A stretch of 5,647 bases of DNA, taken from assembly GCA_017416885.1 (NCBI GenBank), contig JAFQAM010000008.1, forward strand, positions 1 to 5,647, in the 5' to 3' direction. Under the pieces are notes generated by a model. That model had not been told where the DNA came from. It worked only from the letters and a program-made list of their open reading frames with translations, and did not search any database. The position numbers were made by a program, and so were the translations under genes. Source of the DNA: Clostridia bacterium (GTDB lineage: Bacteria > Bacillota > Clostridia > Oscillospirales > CAG-272). This document shows, one piece after another, positions 1-5,641 of the stretch; within the stretch, counting starts at the first letter, position 1; each line of letters starts with the position of its first letter.

Positions 1-1
1 A

Positions 2-517
2 ATCTTTGATAAGACAAATGCTGATATCGTAACAAAGACAGTTGACGGCAAGGAATACATCGTATGGGAAGCGCTTGCAGGTATGTCACTCGGTACACAA
101 ACCGATACAACAGGCTGGATCTATACCGACGGTGAAATCAATGCAACAGAGGATAACGATTATGGCTACAACGGAGTTCTTTACGGCACAGAAACAGAGC
201 TTTTAAACTTTGACAATGCTCAGCTTGCGGCAGATGCTATCGGCAAGAGCGTTGACGCAGTTATTATTGATGAGCTCCCTGCTAATTATATCGTAAACAG
301 TTACTCAAAGTTCAAGTGCGTTCCACTTTACTACTCAGGCGAGACAGATGCAGACGATGCTCCTGTTGAAGAGCAATATGCAATTTGCGTAACAAAGGGC
401 AACACAGAGCTTCTTAACGCAATCAACGAGGTATTAGAGGAAATGCTTCAAAAGGATGCTAACGGTCAGACAGAAATCGAAAAGCTTGTTATGAAGCATA
501 TGGGATTAAACAAATAA
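2..517 (+). CDS. Polar amino-acid ABC transporter substrate-binding protein, 3' part (5' end outside window)
   Basis: The open frame runs in from the window edge and gives 171 C-terminal residues, so the signal or lipoprotein peptide and first lobe are missing. The visible part matches the second lobe of family-3 (PAAT, HisJ/GlnH-type) solute-binding proteins: a GTQTDTTG ligand loop, the VDAVIIDELPA segment, where the Asp after VII (fragment residue 90) matches the Asp that holds the ligand alpha-amino group in this family, then EEQYAICVTKGNTELLNAINEVL, the usual C-terminal strand-helix. The protein would sit outside the membrane and deliver an amino acid to the permease and ATPase encoded just downstream. 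The loop between GTQTDTTG and VDAVIID (fragment residues about 43-80) looks longer than in typical members, rich in Gly, Tyr and acidic residues. The substrate cannot be read from this fragment. An internal ATG at 83 is not the true start, because the conserved frame continues upstream of it. Confidence 0.93.
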   Translation: MFDKTNADIVTKTVDGKEYIVWEALAGMSLGTQTDTTGWIYTDGEINATEDNDYGYNGVLYGTETELLNFDNAQLAADAIGKSVDAVIIDELPANYIVNSYSKFKCVPLYYSGETDADDAPVEEQYAICVTKGNTELLNAINEVLEEMLQKDANGQTEIEKLVMKHMGLNK

Positions 518-532
518 TTAAATACAAACCGC

Positions 533-570
533 AAAAAGAACTATGCTACATAGTTCTTTTTGGACTTTTT
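533..570 (+). terminator. Intrinsic terminator or attenuator between binding-protein and permease genes
   Basis: A perfect 13-bp inverted repeat (533-545 with 549-561, three-base loop CTA) has an A run on its left side and a T run on its right, with a second T run at 566-570. It lies 15 bases after the binding-protein stop. No promoter is visible between it and the permease, so some read-through is needed to express the downstream genes. A leaky terminator here would give more binding protein than membrane components, as seen in many ABC importer operons. Confidence 0.8.
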
Positions 571-583
571 AAAAGAAAAATTT

Positions 584-588
584 AAGGA
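584..588 (+). promoter_or_regulatory. Ribosome binding site deciding the permease start
   Basis: AAGGA followed by a 7-base spacer and ATG at 596. This fixes the permease start at 596. An in-frame TTG at 560 would give 12 more residues, but it lies in the terminator's right arm and T tail and has no Shine-Dalgarno sequence in front. Confidence 0.75.
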
Positions 589-595
589 AACAATA

Positions 596-1288
596 ATGGA
601 TTTTATTTCTAAGGTATTTGAATTGTTCTCAACCGAAAAATATATGGATATGATATTTAAGGGCTTGGGAACAACACTTTCCATCACCGTTGTGGCTACT
701 ATAATCGGCTTAGTTTTGGGTGTAATAGTTGCATTTGTATCAATTGCGCCAAAGTCAAAGGTGATGTCAGTTTTTAAAGCAATTTGTAAGGTGTATGTAA
801 CAATTATCCGCGGTACACCTATGGCATTACAGCTATTTATTATGGCTTATGTTGTGTTTGCTATAAGAGGCTTCCCGAAGTTTTTAACCGCTTCAATTGC
901 ATTCGGTATCAACTCAGGCGCTTATGTTGCGGAAAATATAAGAGCAGGTATCCTTTCCGTTGATATCGGTCAGACCGAGGCAGGCAGAGCTCTCGGCTTA
1001 CCTTATAAGGCAACTATGCTGAAAATAGTAATTCCTCAGGCGATTAAAAATGTTATTCCTGCTATCGGTAACGAGCTTATCGCGCTTATTAAGGAAACAT
1101 CTATTGTCAGTATGATTGGTATGTATGACCTGACCAACGCGTCAAAGATTATCGGTAGCGGTAACAATATGGCAAGCTACATAGTACCAATGACAGTTGT
1201 TGCTCTATTCTATTTAGCAATCGTATATCTTCTTACCTTCGTTATCAAAATAATTGAAAAGAAGCTAAGAGCAAGCGACAGAAGATAG
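596..1288 (+). CDS. Polar amino-acid ABC transporter permease (HisM/GlnP type)
   Basis: A 230-residue inner-membrane permease, the usual length for the HisMQ/GlnP family. It forms the channel through which the amino acid released by the binding protein enters the cell. Hydrophobic segments are visible near residues 28-50, 56-71, 76-90, 97-112, 153-175 and 195-220. Family marks include the GLGTTLSI entry to the first helix, the RGTP motif at 72-75, the cytoplasmic EAA loop at about 127-147 (EAGRALGLPYKATMLKIVIPQ), which docks on the ATPase, and LIKETSIVS at 164-172. The start at 596 is chosen for its AAGGA site; the TTG at 560 lies inside a terminator. The gene's stop codon overlaps the ribosome binding site of the ATPase gene, with 9 bases between them, so the two are co-transcribed and probably translationally coupled. 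Only one permease gene is present, so the membrane part is probably a homodimer. Substrate is not defined. Confidence 0.95.
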   Translation: MDFISKVFELFSTEKYMDMIFKGLGTTLSITVVATIIGLVLGVIVAFVSIAPKSKVMSVFKAICKVYVTIIRGTPMALQLFIMAYVVFAIRGFPKFLTASIAFGINSGAYVAENIRAGILSVDIGQTEAGRALGLPYKATMLKIVIPQAIKNVIPAIGNELIALIKETSIVSMIGMYDLTNASKIIGSGNNMASYIVPMTVVALFYLAIVYLLTFVIKIIEKKLRASDRR

Positions 1289-1297
1289 GAGGACTTT

Positions 1298-2146
1298 ATG
1301 GAAAACAGAGAAACAATTCTTAGTGTTAGAGGCCTTAAAAAGAGCTTTGACAAATTAGAGGTTTTAAGGGGCATTGACTTAGATGTCAAGGAAGGAGAAA
1401 AGATTGCAATTATCGGTCCGTCAGGATGCGGTAAATCTACATTCCTTCGTTGCTTAAACTGTATGGAGGACCCAACAGGCGGCTCAATTATTTTCGACGG
1501 CGTTGATATTGCCGATACAAAGGTAGATATCAATATCCACAGAGAAAATATCGGAATGGTGTTCCAGCAGTTCAATCTCTTTAACAACAAAACAATAATC
1601 GAGAATATTATGCTTGCCCCTGTTTATGTGCAGCTTAAGAAGCTTAAAAAGAGCAAGGCGTATAACAGAAGAATCAAAATAAGTAATTTATTCAGAAAGG
1701 CTGAGGATAAAAAGCAGCCCGCTATAATTACAGAAACTAAAAAAAGCATAATTAAAAATGCCAGAGAGCAAGCTGAAAGACTGCTTAAGCAAATCGGTCT
1801 TGAGGATAAGGCAAATGTTTATCCGTCAACATTGTCAGGCGGACAAAAGCAGAGAATTGCCATTATAAGAGCGCTTGCTATGAATCCGAAGGTTATGCTT
1901 TTTGACGAACCAACCTCAGCGCTTGATCCCGAAATGGTAGGCGAGGTATTAAACCTTATTAAGGCAGTAGCCGATGAGGGAATGACAATGCTGATCGTTA
2001 CCCACGAAATGGGATTTGCAAGAGAGGTTGCAACAAGAGTATTATTTATGGAAGAGGGTAAAATAGCAGAGGAGGGCACACCGACAGAGCTATTTGATAA
2101 TCCTAAAAATCCAAGAACAGTACAGTTCTTAAAGGCAGTTTTATAA
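1298..2146 (+). CDS. Polar amino-acid ABC transporter ATP-binding protein (GlnQ type) with helical-domain insert
   Basis: A 282-residue cytoplasmic ATPase that drives uptake by the upstream permease. Visible motifs in order: aromatic A-loop F17, Walker A GPSGCGKST (40-48), Q-loop VFQQFNLF (88-95), signature LSGGQ (179-183), Walker B VMLFDEP (199-205) with catalytic E204, D-loop SALD (207-210) and switch His236 in VTHEMGFAREV. The C-terminal end (EEGTP, FDNPKNPRTVQFL) is typical of the GlnQ/HisP group. All catalytic residues are present, so it should be active. Most members are about 240-250 residues; the surplus is a Lys/Arg-rich insert at about 113-154, between the Q-loop and signature, in the subdomain that faces the permease. 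The start is firm: AGGAGGA at 1287-1293 precedes ATG 1298 and overlaps the permease stop. No terminator follows the gene. The name glnQ would fit the family, but the substrate is unproven. Confidence 0.96.
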   Translation: MENRETILSVRGLKKSFDKLEVLRGIDLDVKEGEKIAIIGPSGCGKSTFLRCLNCMEDPTGGSIIFDGVDIADTKVDINIHRENIGMVFQQFNLFNNKTIIENIMLAPVYVQLKKLKKSKAYNRRIKISNLFRKAEDKKQPAIITETKKSIIKNAREQAERLLKQIGLEDKANVYPSTLSGGQKQRIAIIRALAMNPKVMLFDEPTSALDPEMVGEVLNLIKAVADEGMTMLIVTHEMGFAREVATRVLFMEEGKIAEEGTPTELFDNPKNPRTVQFLKAVL

Positions 2147-2148
2147 TA

Positions 2149-2177
2149 TTGACAAATTATATAAACTATGCTAAAAT
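2149..2177 (+). promoter_or_regulatory. Sigma-A type promoter for the Nudix gene
   Basis: Consensus -35 TTGACA (2149-2154), 17-base spacer, and -10 TAAAAT (2172-2177) with an extended -10 TG at 2169-2170. The -35 box begins two bases after the ATPase stop codon. Transcription would start near 2184, leaving a leader of about 45 bases before the ATG at 2229. Confidence 0.8.
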
Positions 2178-2214
2178 AAATAAAGTTGTTGTAAAAAAAT
2201 AGAAATAATGGGAG

Positions 2215-2221
2215 AAGGAGG
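2215..2221 (+). promoter_or_regulatory. Ribosome binding site deciding the Nudix start
   Basis: AAGGAGG followed by a 7-base spacer to ATG 2229. The in-frame ATG at 2208 lies upstream of this site and has only A-rich sequence before it, so 2229 is the better start. Confidence 0.85.
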
Positions 2222-2228
2222 TATCGGT

Positions 2229-2684
2229 ATGAGACACGAAAAGTCCTGCGGCACAGTAGTTTTTCGCAAAACTAAGGGCAAATACGCAGTTTTGCTGATT
2301 AAAAATAAATATACCGATTGCTGGTCCTTTCCTAAGGGACATGTTGAAGAGGGAGAAAACGAATATCAGACAGCTATTCGCGAAACCTTTGAGGAAACAG
2401 GCATTGAGGTAAAGATTGAAAACGGCTTCCGTATGGAATCTAAGTATATGATAGGCAAGAAAAAGAATGTTGAAAAGACGGTGGTTTATTTTACCGCCTT
2501 AACAACAAGAGCCTTCGTTGTTCCTCAGCCTGAGGAAATTTCTGCATTCAAATGGTTTTTTGAGGACGAATTCCCCTATGACCATTCCTTTGAAAATGAT
2601 AAGATTATTTTTGCCGAGGCGCTTAAATTCATTAAAAACCGCTTTGGAGATGCAAACAAAAAGGATCTTAAATTTATAAAATAA
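2229..2684 (+). CDS. Nudix hydrolase, probable bis(5'-nucleosyl)-tetraphosphatase (NUDT2-like)
   Basis: A 151-residue single-domain cytoplasmic Nudix protein. The Nudix box G-x5-E-x7-RE-x2-EE-x-G-I spans residues 37-59, with R51, E52, E55 and E56 as the Mg-binding and catalytic set. The position usually held by Ile/Leu/Val after RE is Thr53, as in human NUDT2 (RETQEEAG there, RETFEETG here). Other shared marks are the N-terminal SCGTVVFR strand, WSFPKGHVEEGE leading into the box, and the later KTVVYFTAL strand and EISAFKWF segment. These point to asymmetric Ap4A cleavage to ATP and AMP, a housekeeping role in clearing dinucleoside polyphosphates, though Nudix substrates cannot be assigned with certainty from sequence. 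The start at 2229 is set by AAGGAGG at 2215. It has its own promoter and terminator, so it is mainly monocistronic, with possible read-through from the transporter operon. The C-terminal tail (about 136-151) is Lys-rich. Confidence 0.92.
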   Translation: MRHEKSCGTVVFRKTKGKYAVLLIKNKYTDCWSFPKGHVEEGENEYQTAIRETFEETGIEVKIENGFRMESKYMIGKKKNVEKTVVYFTALTTRAFVVPQPEEISAFKWFFEDEFPYDHSFENDKIIFAEALKFIKNRFGDANKKDLKFIK

Positions 2685-2689
2685 TTAAC

Positions 2690-2717
2690 GCTCCCATTTT
2701 TTGGGAGCATTTTTATT
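2690..2717 (+). terminator. Intrinsic terminator after the Nudix gene
   Basis: A 7-bp GC-rich stem GCTCCCA/TGGGAGC (2690-2696 with 2702-2708), five-T loop, then ATTTTTATT. It starts 5 bases after the stop codon. The end of its T tail overlaps the -35 box of the next promoter. Confidence 0.9.
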
Positions 2718-2744
2718 GACAAAATTATATTTATATGTTATTCT
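2716..2744 (+). promoter_or_regulatory. Sigma-A type promoter for the secreted LRR protein gene
   Basis: Consensus -35 TTGACA (2716-2721), 17-base AT-only-like spacer and -10 TATTCT (2739-2744) with extended -10 TG at 2736-2737. The -10 itself matches the consensus at four of six bases. It leaves a leader of about 30 bases before the start codon at 2781. Confidence 0.7.
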
Positions 2745-2780
2745 AAATATGTACTGATATATATTTTAAGGAGAAAAAGC

Positions 2781-4781
2781 ATGAAAAAGAAAATTATTCT
2801 CTCGCTTGCTATAATTGCAATTTTAGTATGCTTATTTGCAATTTCAGTAAGCGCAGAAGGCAGAACAAGCATTTCTTATACCGATGCTGATGGCGTAACG
2901 CATAATGTTCCTGTTGTAAGGTATGAGGACGCAACAGCAGAAGCAGTTGCATCTAAATTAGGAAATAACGCAACAATGCAAGCATTATTTATTGATAACG
3001 GCGCATATGCAATTTTAAAAGCTACCGACGGAAGCCTCACAGCTTATCCGTCCTGGTATATCATTGAGCCGTCGGGTGGTAGCGCAAGCTATGTAGCTAT
3101 TAGCGAGGTTGAATATGGCTATGTAAATGAAAAGTCAGGAAAGACCTACAATAAGGGCGCGATTCGTTATATTGAATTTCCGTACGGAATGAATGTTATC
3201 CGTCAAAACGGAGTTTTCGGTCAGGAAGGAACAGGCGGTTATGAGAACAATGTAACCGATATTTATATTCCAAGCACCGTTGTTAAATTCGATACCAACA
3301 ATCATAAAAATGCATCATTTAACAGCAATAAGGGCTTAAGAAGAGTGTATTTTGAATTAGGTAACCAAATTAAGGATATTCCTGCAGGAACATTTTCAAA
3401 TTCAGGCGTACAGTATATCCAATTTGAAAACCTTACTGAGCTTGAAACAATTGACGGTATGTCAAGCTGTGGCTTAACAGGCGATTTGGATTTATCAAAA
3501 ACAAAGCTTAGAATATTAAAGAACGGCGTATTCCAGAACAATAAGAATATTGGAAAAATTACTCTTCCCGATACACTTGAAATAATTGAAAATAATGCAT
3601 TAAATGATATGGGAAGCGCGTATCTTGCAAGCCCATATCTGCCGTCAAGCTTAACATATGTTGGAGAAAAATTCTTTGCATATAACAACAACCTCATTGA
3701 AACATATATATTCCCCGAGGGAGTTAAGTCAATTGGCAATGAGCCGTTCCAGGATTCCTGTGTAGCAGGCGGACCTGCAGGCAAAAAGCTTAATCTTGTA
3801 TTCTTAGGCGAGGTTACAGGCGTAGTTTATCTGAACGGTAACGGTCACCAGAAGCATGCAGAAGAGGTTACAGTATATTTTGCTGATAACTCATTAAGCC
3901 AATACAATCAAAATGGCTTCAAGGTTAAACCGTCAGGCAGCTCATATACAGATGTAGCAAGAGCTATCCGCGTAGTATTCTGCAAGGAAAATAACGCAGC
4001 CGACCTTATCTATTTAACAAATACAGACGGTACAGCTTGGCAAAAGGGCGATTTTGTAATGGACGGCCATACTCATTTCGGTCTATGTGAAACAGTAGCA
4101 AATACCTGTGGCGCTAACGGAAGCGAAACAATTAGTTGTATTATTTGCGATAGCGATATCGTAACAACTCTTGAAGCAACAAACAATCATAGCTATGTTG
4201 ATGGCGTTTGTACCGTTTGCGGCAAATCACTTTGCCCGGGCGGCGGTGACCACAACATTAAAAGAGTAGTTATTTTTGAAAACGGCTTCTTAAACGTAGG
4301 CAAAATCACAAGCAAATGTGTGGTTGACGGCTGTACATTTGAGGAAAAGGAAGCAGACTTAGAGCCTATTTTCGTATTCAAGGGCTATTCAGCAAAAATC
4401 AACGGCGACAAGATGACAGTAAGCTATATTGTAAACAACGCATCACTTAAAGCATATGAGGAAATAAACCAAAAATCAATCAGCTTCGGTATCGTTGCAA
4501 GCGCAGCTCAAGCATCAGAGTCTAAGCCAATCAGCGTTTTAGATGGCGCGCTTAAGGTTGAAAGCAATGTAGTAATGGCGCAAGTAAACAAATCATACTG
4601 CGGCTTTGACTTTATCCTTAACGGATTTACAAGCGAATATTATTCAAAATCCCTTGTTATGTGCGCATATGTATATGATGACGGCAAGGTATCATATCTC
4701 TGCTTCAATAACGGAGTAGCAGGACAGTACGAAAGCGCATACTCAGTAACCTTCAGTGAATATGCAAGGGAAGAGCAATAA
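2781..4781 (+). CDS. Secreted protein with LRR_5 (BspA-like) repeats and Cys/His-pair region
   Basis: A 666-residue exported protein. ATG 2781 follows AAGGAG (2768-2773) with a 7-base spacer. Residues 1-25 form a Sec signal peptide: KKK, a hydrophobic core, and an SVSA/E cleavage site; Cys17 is preceded by Val, so it is not a lipobox. Residues 26-125 are a region I do not recognise. Residues about 126-326 hold degenerate BspA-type leucine-rich repeats, seen in segments such as IRYIEFP, VTDIYIPSTV, IGKITLPDTLEIIENNAL and ETYIFPEGVKSIGNEPF. Residues 430-518 contain Cys/His pairs (C453/C456, C477/C480, C513/C518, H430/H432, H470, H491), including HSYVDGVCTVCG, a motif type common in secreted clostridial proteins. 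Residues about 528-666 look like a separate beta-rich C-terminal domain. No LPXTG, SLH, choline-binding or C-terminal membrane segment is seen, so attachment to the cell is unexplained. Adhesion or ligand binding is the usual guess for BspA-like LRRs, but the function is unknown. Confidence 0.9.
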   Translation: MKKKIILSLAIIAILVCLFAISVSAEGRTSISYTDADGVTHNVPVVRYEDATAEAVASKLGNNATMQALFIDNGAYAILKATDGSLTAYPSWYIIEPSGGSASYVAISEVEYGYVNEKSGKTYNKGAIRYIEFPYGMNVIRQNGVFGQEGTGGYENNVTDIYIPSTVVKFDTNNHKNASFNSNKGLRRVYFELGNQIKDIPAGTFSNSGVQYIQFENLTELETIDGMSSCGLTGDLDLSKTKLRILKNGVFQNNKNIGKITLPDTLEIIENNALNDMGSAYLASPYLPSSLTYVGEKFFAYNNNLIETYIFPEGVKSIGNEPFQDSCVAGGPAGKKLNLVFLGEVTGVVYLNGNGHQKHAEEVTVYFADNSLSQYNQNGFKVKPSGSSYTDVARAIRVVFCKENNAADLIYLTNTDGTAWQKGDFVMDGHTHFGLCETVANTCGANGSETISCIICDSDIVTTLEATNNHSYVDGVCTVCGKSLCPGGGDHNIKRVVIFENGFLNVGKITSKCVVDGCTFEEKEADLEPIFVFKGYSAKINGDKMTVSYIVNNASLKAYEEINQKSISFGIVASAAQASESKPISVLDGALKVESNVVMAQVNKSYCGFDFILNGFTSEYYSKSLVMCAYVYDDGKVSYLCFNNGVAGQYESAYSVTFSEYAREEQ

Positions 4782-4800
4782 CTCAGTATCAATATAACGC

Positions 4801-4829
4801 AAAAGACAGAGCAGCCGCTCTGTCTTTTT
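4801..4829. terminator. Bidirectional intrinsic terminator between convergent genes
   Basis: A 12-bp perfect stem (4801-4812 with 4817-4828), four-base loop AGCC, flanked by an A run on the left and a T run on the right. It therefore has a U tail when read in either direction. It ends rightward transcription of the LRR gene (stop at 4781) and leftward transcription of the membrane-protein gene (stop at 4833). Confidence 0.9.
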
Positions 4830-4832
4830 GCA

Positions 4833-5378
4833 TTATTCATCGTCATCGTTTGTTATTGAAGGAATAGCATTTTTTATGCAATCCTCTAAATAAGCTTTGA
4901 ATTCATCATTCATTTCAGCGATAATCATATCATACTTGCCGTCAAGCCTGAACAGAATAAGATATTTATCCTTTGAAAAAATACCGTGGCTGAAATTATA
5001 GTAGCCAACCCCGGGATGCTCCTTTGAAATTCTGCTTACCGCTTCCTTTGTATGCTTTTCAATTCTTATAATATCGGATACATAGTAGTAGCAAACATAA
5101 TTTCCTCGTCTGCCCATGGATTTGTTTACGAAAAACTCAAAGTCGCTTTCCTTTTTTCTTACAACATATGTATATGTTATCATCTCGCATCTTATAAGAA
5201 GATAAATGCCTGCCACTAAGCAAGCAAAGGAGGAAAGAGTGAACATAAGCTTCATTCCCTCAAACTCCATAGGATACAGTACAAATCCAAGAATAATTAA
5301 TGCAAGGTAAATTACTCTAACAATACCTGCGTGCTTTTTATGTGTGTATTCCATATTTTTGTTTTCTTGATTTTCCAT
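4833..5378 (-). CDS. Membrane protein of unknown function, two transmembrane helices and a cytoplasmic domain
   Basis: I do not recognise this 181-residue protein as a named family. It has a polar N-terminus (1-18) with basic residues, two hydrophobic helices at about 22-37 and 44-62 joined by a short loop (EFEG), then a soluble domain of about 117 residues. Basic residues before helix 1 and at 73-75 after helix 2 (RKK) place both ends in the cytoplasm. The soluble domain alternates short hydrophobic, probably beta, stretches (ITYTYVV, YVCYYYVSDIIRIE, KYLILFRL, KYDMIIAEM) with a final helix (FKAYLEDCIKNAI) and an acidic end DDDE. That layout would suit a small PH-like beta domain, but this is a weak inference. 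ATG 5378 follows GAGGTG (5383-5388 on the + strand) with a 4-base gap. It lies downstream of rpmF and its terminator, and no convincing separate promoter is seen in the 63-base gap, so read-through from rpmF is possible. Confidence 0.8.
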   Translation of the reverse strand: MENQENKNMEYTHKKHAGIVRVIYLALIILGFVLYPMEFEGMKLMFTLSSFACLVAGIYLLIRCEMITYTYVVRKKESDFEFFVNKSMGRRGNYVCYYYVSDIIRIEKHTKEAVSRISKEHPGVGYYNFSHGIFSKDKYLILFRLDGKYDMIIAEMNDEFKAYLEDCIKNAIPSITNDDDE

Positions 5379-5402
5379 TTTTCACCTCAAATAAGCTAAT
5401 AA

Positions 5403-5429
5403 GACAAAAGACACTCAAAGGAGTGTCTT
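5403..5429 (-). terminator. Intrinsic terminator after rpmF
   Basis: Read leftward, a 9-bp stem AAGACACTC/GAGTGTCTT (5429-5421 with 5416-5408), four-base loop CTTT, followed by TTGTCTT. It starts 12 bases after the rpmF stop. The T tail is short and broken by a G, so some read-through into the next gene is plausible. Confidence 0.8.
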
Positions 5430-5441
5430 AGGTGTCTAAAA

Positions 5442-5627
5442 TTAAGCCTCTTCCTTAACGATGATTTGCTTATTGCCGTAGTAACCGCAAGCAGAGCAAA
5501 CACGGTGTGTAAGGTTGTACTCGCCGCACTTTGAGCACTTAACGATTGTTGGCGCTGTAAGCTTTGAGTTTTGTGATCTTCTTAAGTTTGTTCTTGAGTG
5601 AGACTGCTTTCTCTTTGGAACTGCCAT
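5442..5627 (-). CDS. rpmF: 50S ribosomal protein bL32
   Basis: A 61-residue protein of normal bL32 length. It opens with MAVPKRKQSHSRTNLRRSQ, the hallmark N-terminus that threads into 23S rRNA, followed by a compact zinc ribbon with C31-x2-C34 and C44-x2-C47 (CSKCGEYNLTHRVCSACGYY), so this is the zinc-binding (C+) form. The C-terminus is KQIIVKEEA. It is a structural part of the large ribosomal subunit. The start ATG at 5627 has an excellent Shine-Dalgarno, GGGAGGA (5641-5635 on the - strand), 7 bases upstream. Its promoter lies beyond the window. In many Firmicutes rpmF sits after a yceD (DUF177) gene and before plsX; here the downstream neighbour is instead the unknown membrane protein, after a terminator. 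The upstream neighbour cannot be seen. Confidence 0.98.
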   Translation of the reverse strand: MAVPKRKQSHSRTNLRRSQNSKLTAPTIVKCSKCGEYNLTHRVCSACGYYGNKQIIVKEEA

Positions 5628-5634
5628 CTTATTA

Positions 5635-5641
5635 TCCTCCC
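5635..5641 (-). promoter_or_regulatory. Ribosome binding site of rpmF
   Basis: GGGAGGA on the minus strand, 7 bases before the rpmF ATG, close to the ideal anti-16S match, as expected for a highly expressed ribosomal gene. Confidence 0.85.

Noticed and set aside
560..595. TTG start giving a 242-residue permease
   Set aside because: The TTG is in the terminator hairpin tail with no ribosome binding site; ATG 596 has AAGGA at correct spacing.
1210..1590. Minus-strand open frame of 126 codons over the permease end and ATPase start
   Set aside because: It is the antisense shadow of two genes with complete family motifs and has no recognisable protein features.
1819..2079. Minus-strand open frame of 86 codons inside the ATPase gene
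   Set aside because: It is antisense to the signature, Walker B and H-loop region, and its composition is that of a reverse-frame shadow.
2208..2228. Upstream ATG for the Nudix gene
   Set aside because: It has no Shine-Dalgarno before it, and the strong AAGGAGG lies downstream of it, positioned for ATG 2229.
3302..3784. Minus-strand open frame of 160 codons inside the LRR gene
   Set aside because: It is antisense to the repeat region, with no ribosome binding site or family resemblance noted.
4193..4381. Minus-strand open frame of 62 codons inside the LRR gene
   Set aside because: It is a short antisense frame over the Cys/His-pair region, with no supporting signal.
4640..4846. Minus-strand open frame of 68 codons crossing the bidirectional terminator
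   Set aside because: It would start inside the end of the leftward membrane-protein gene and read through a strong terminator into the antisense of the LRR gene.
5379..5441. Separate promoter for the 181-residue membrane protein
   Set aside because: Partial boxes such as TTGAGT can be found on the minus strand, but none pairs with a good -10 at 16-18 bases, so no promoter is called.
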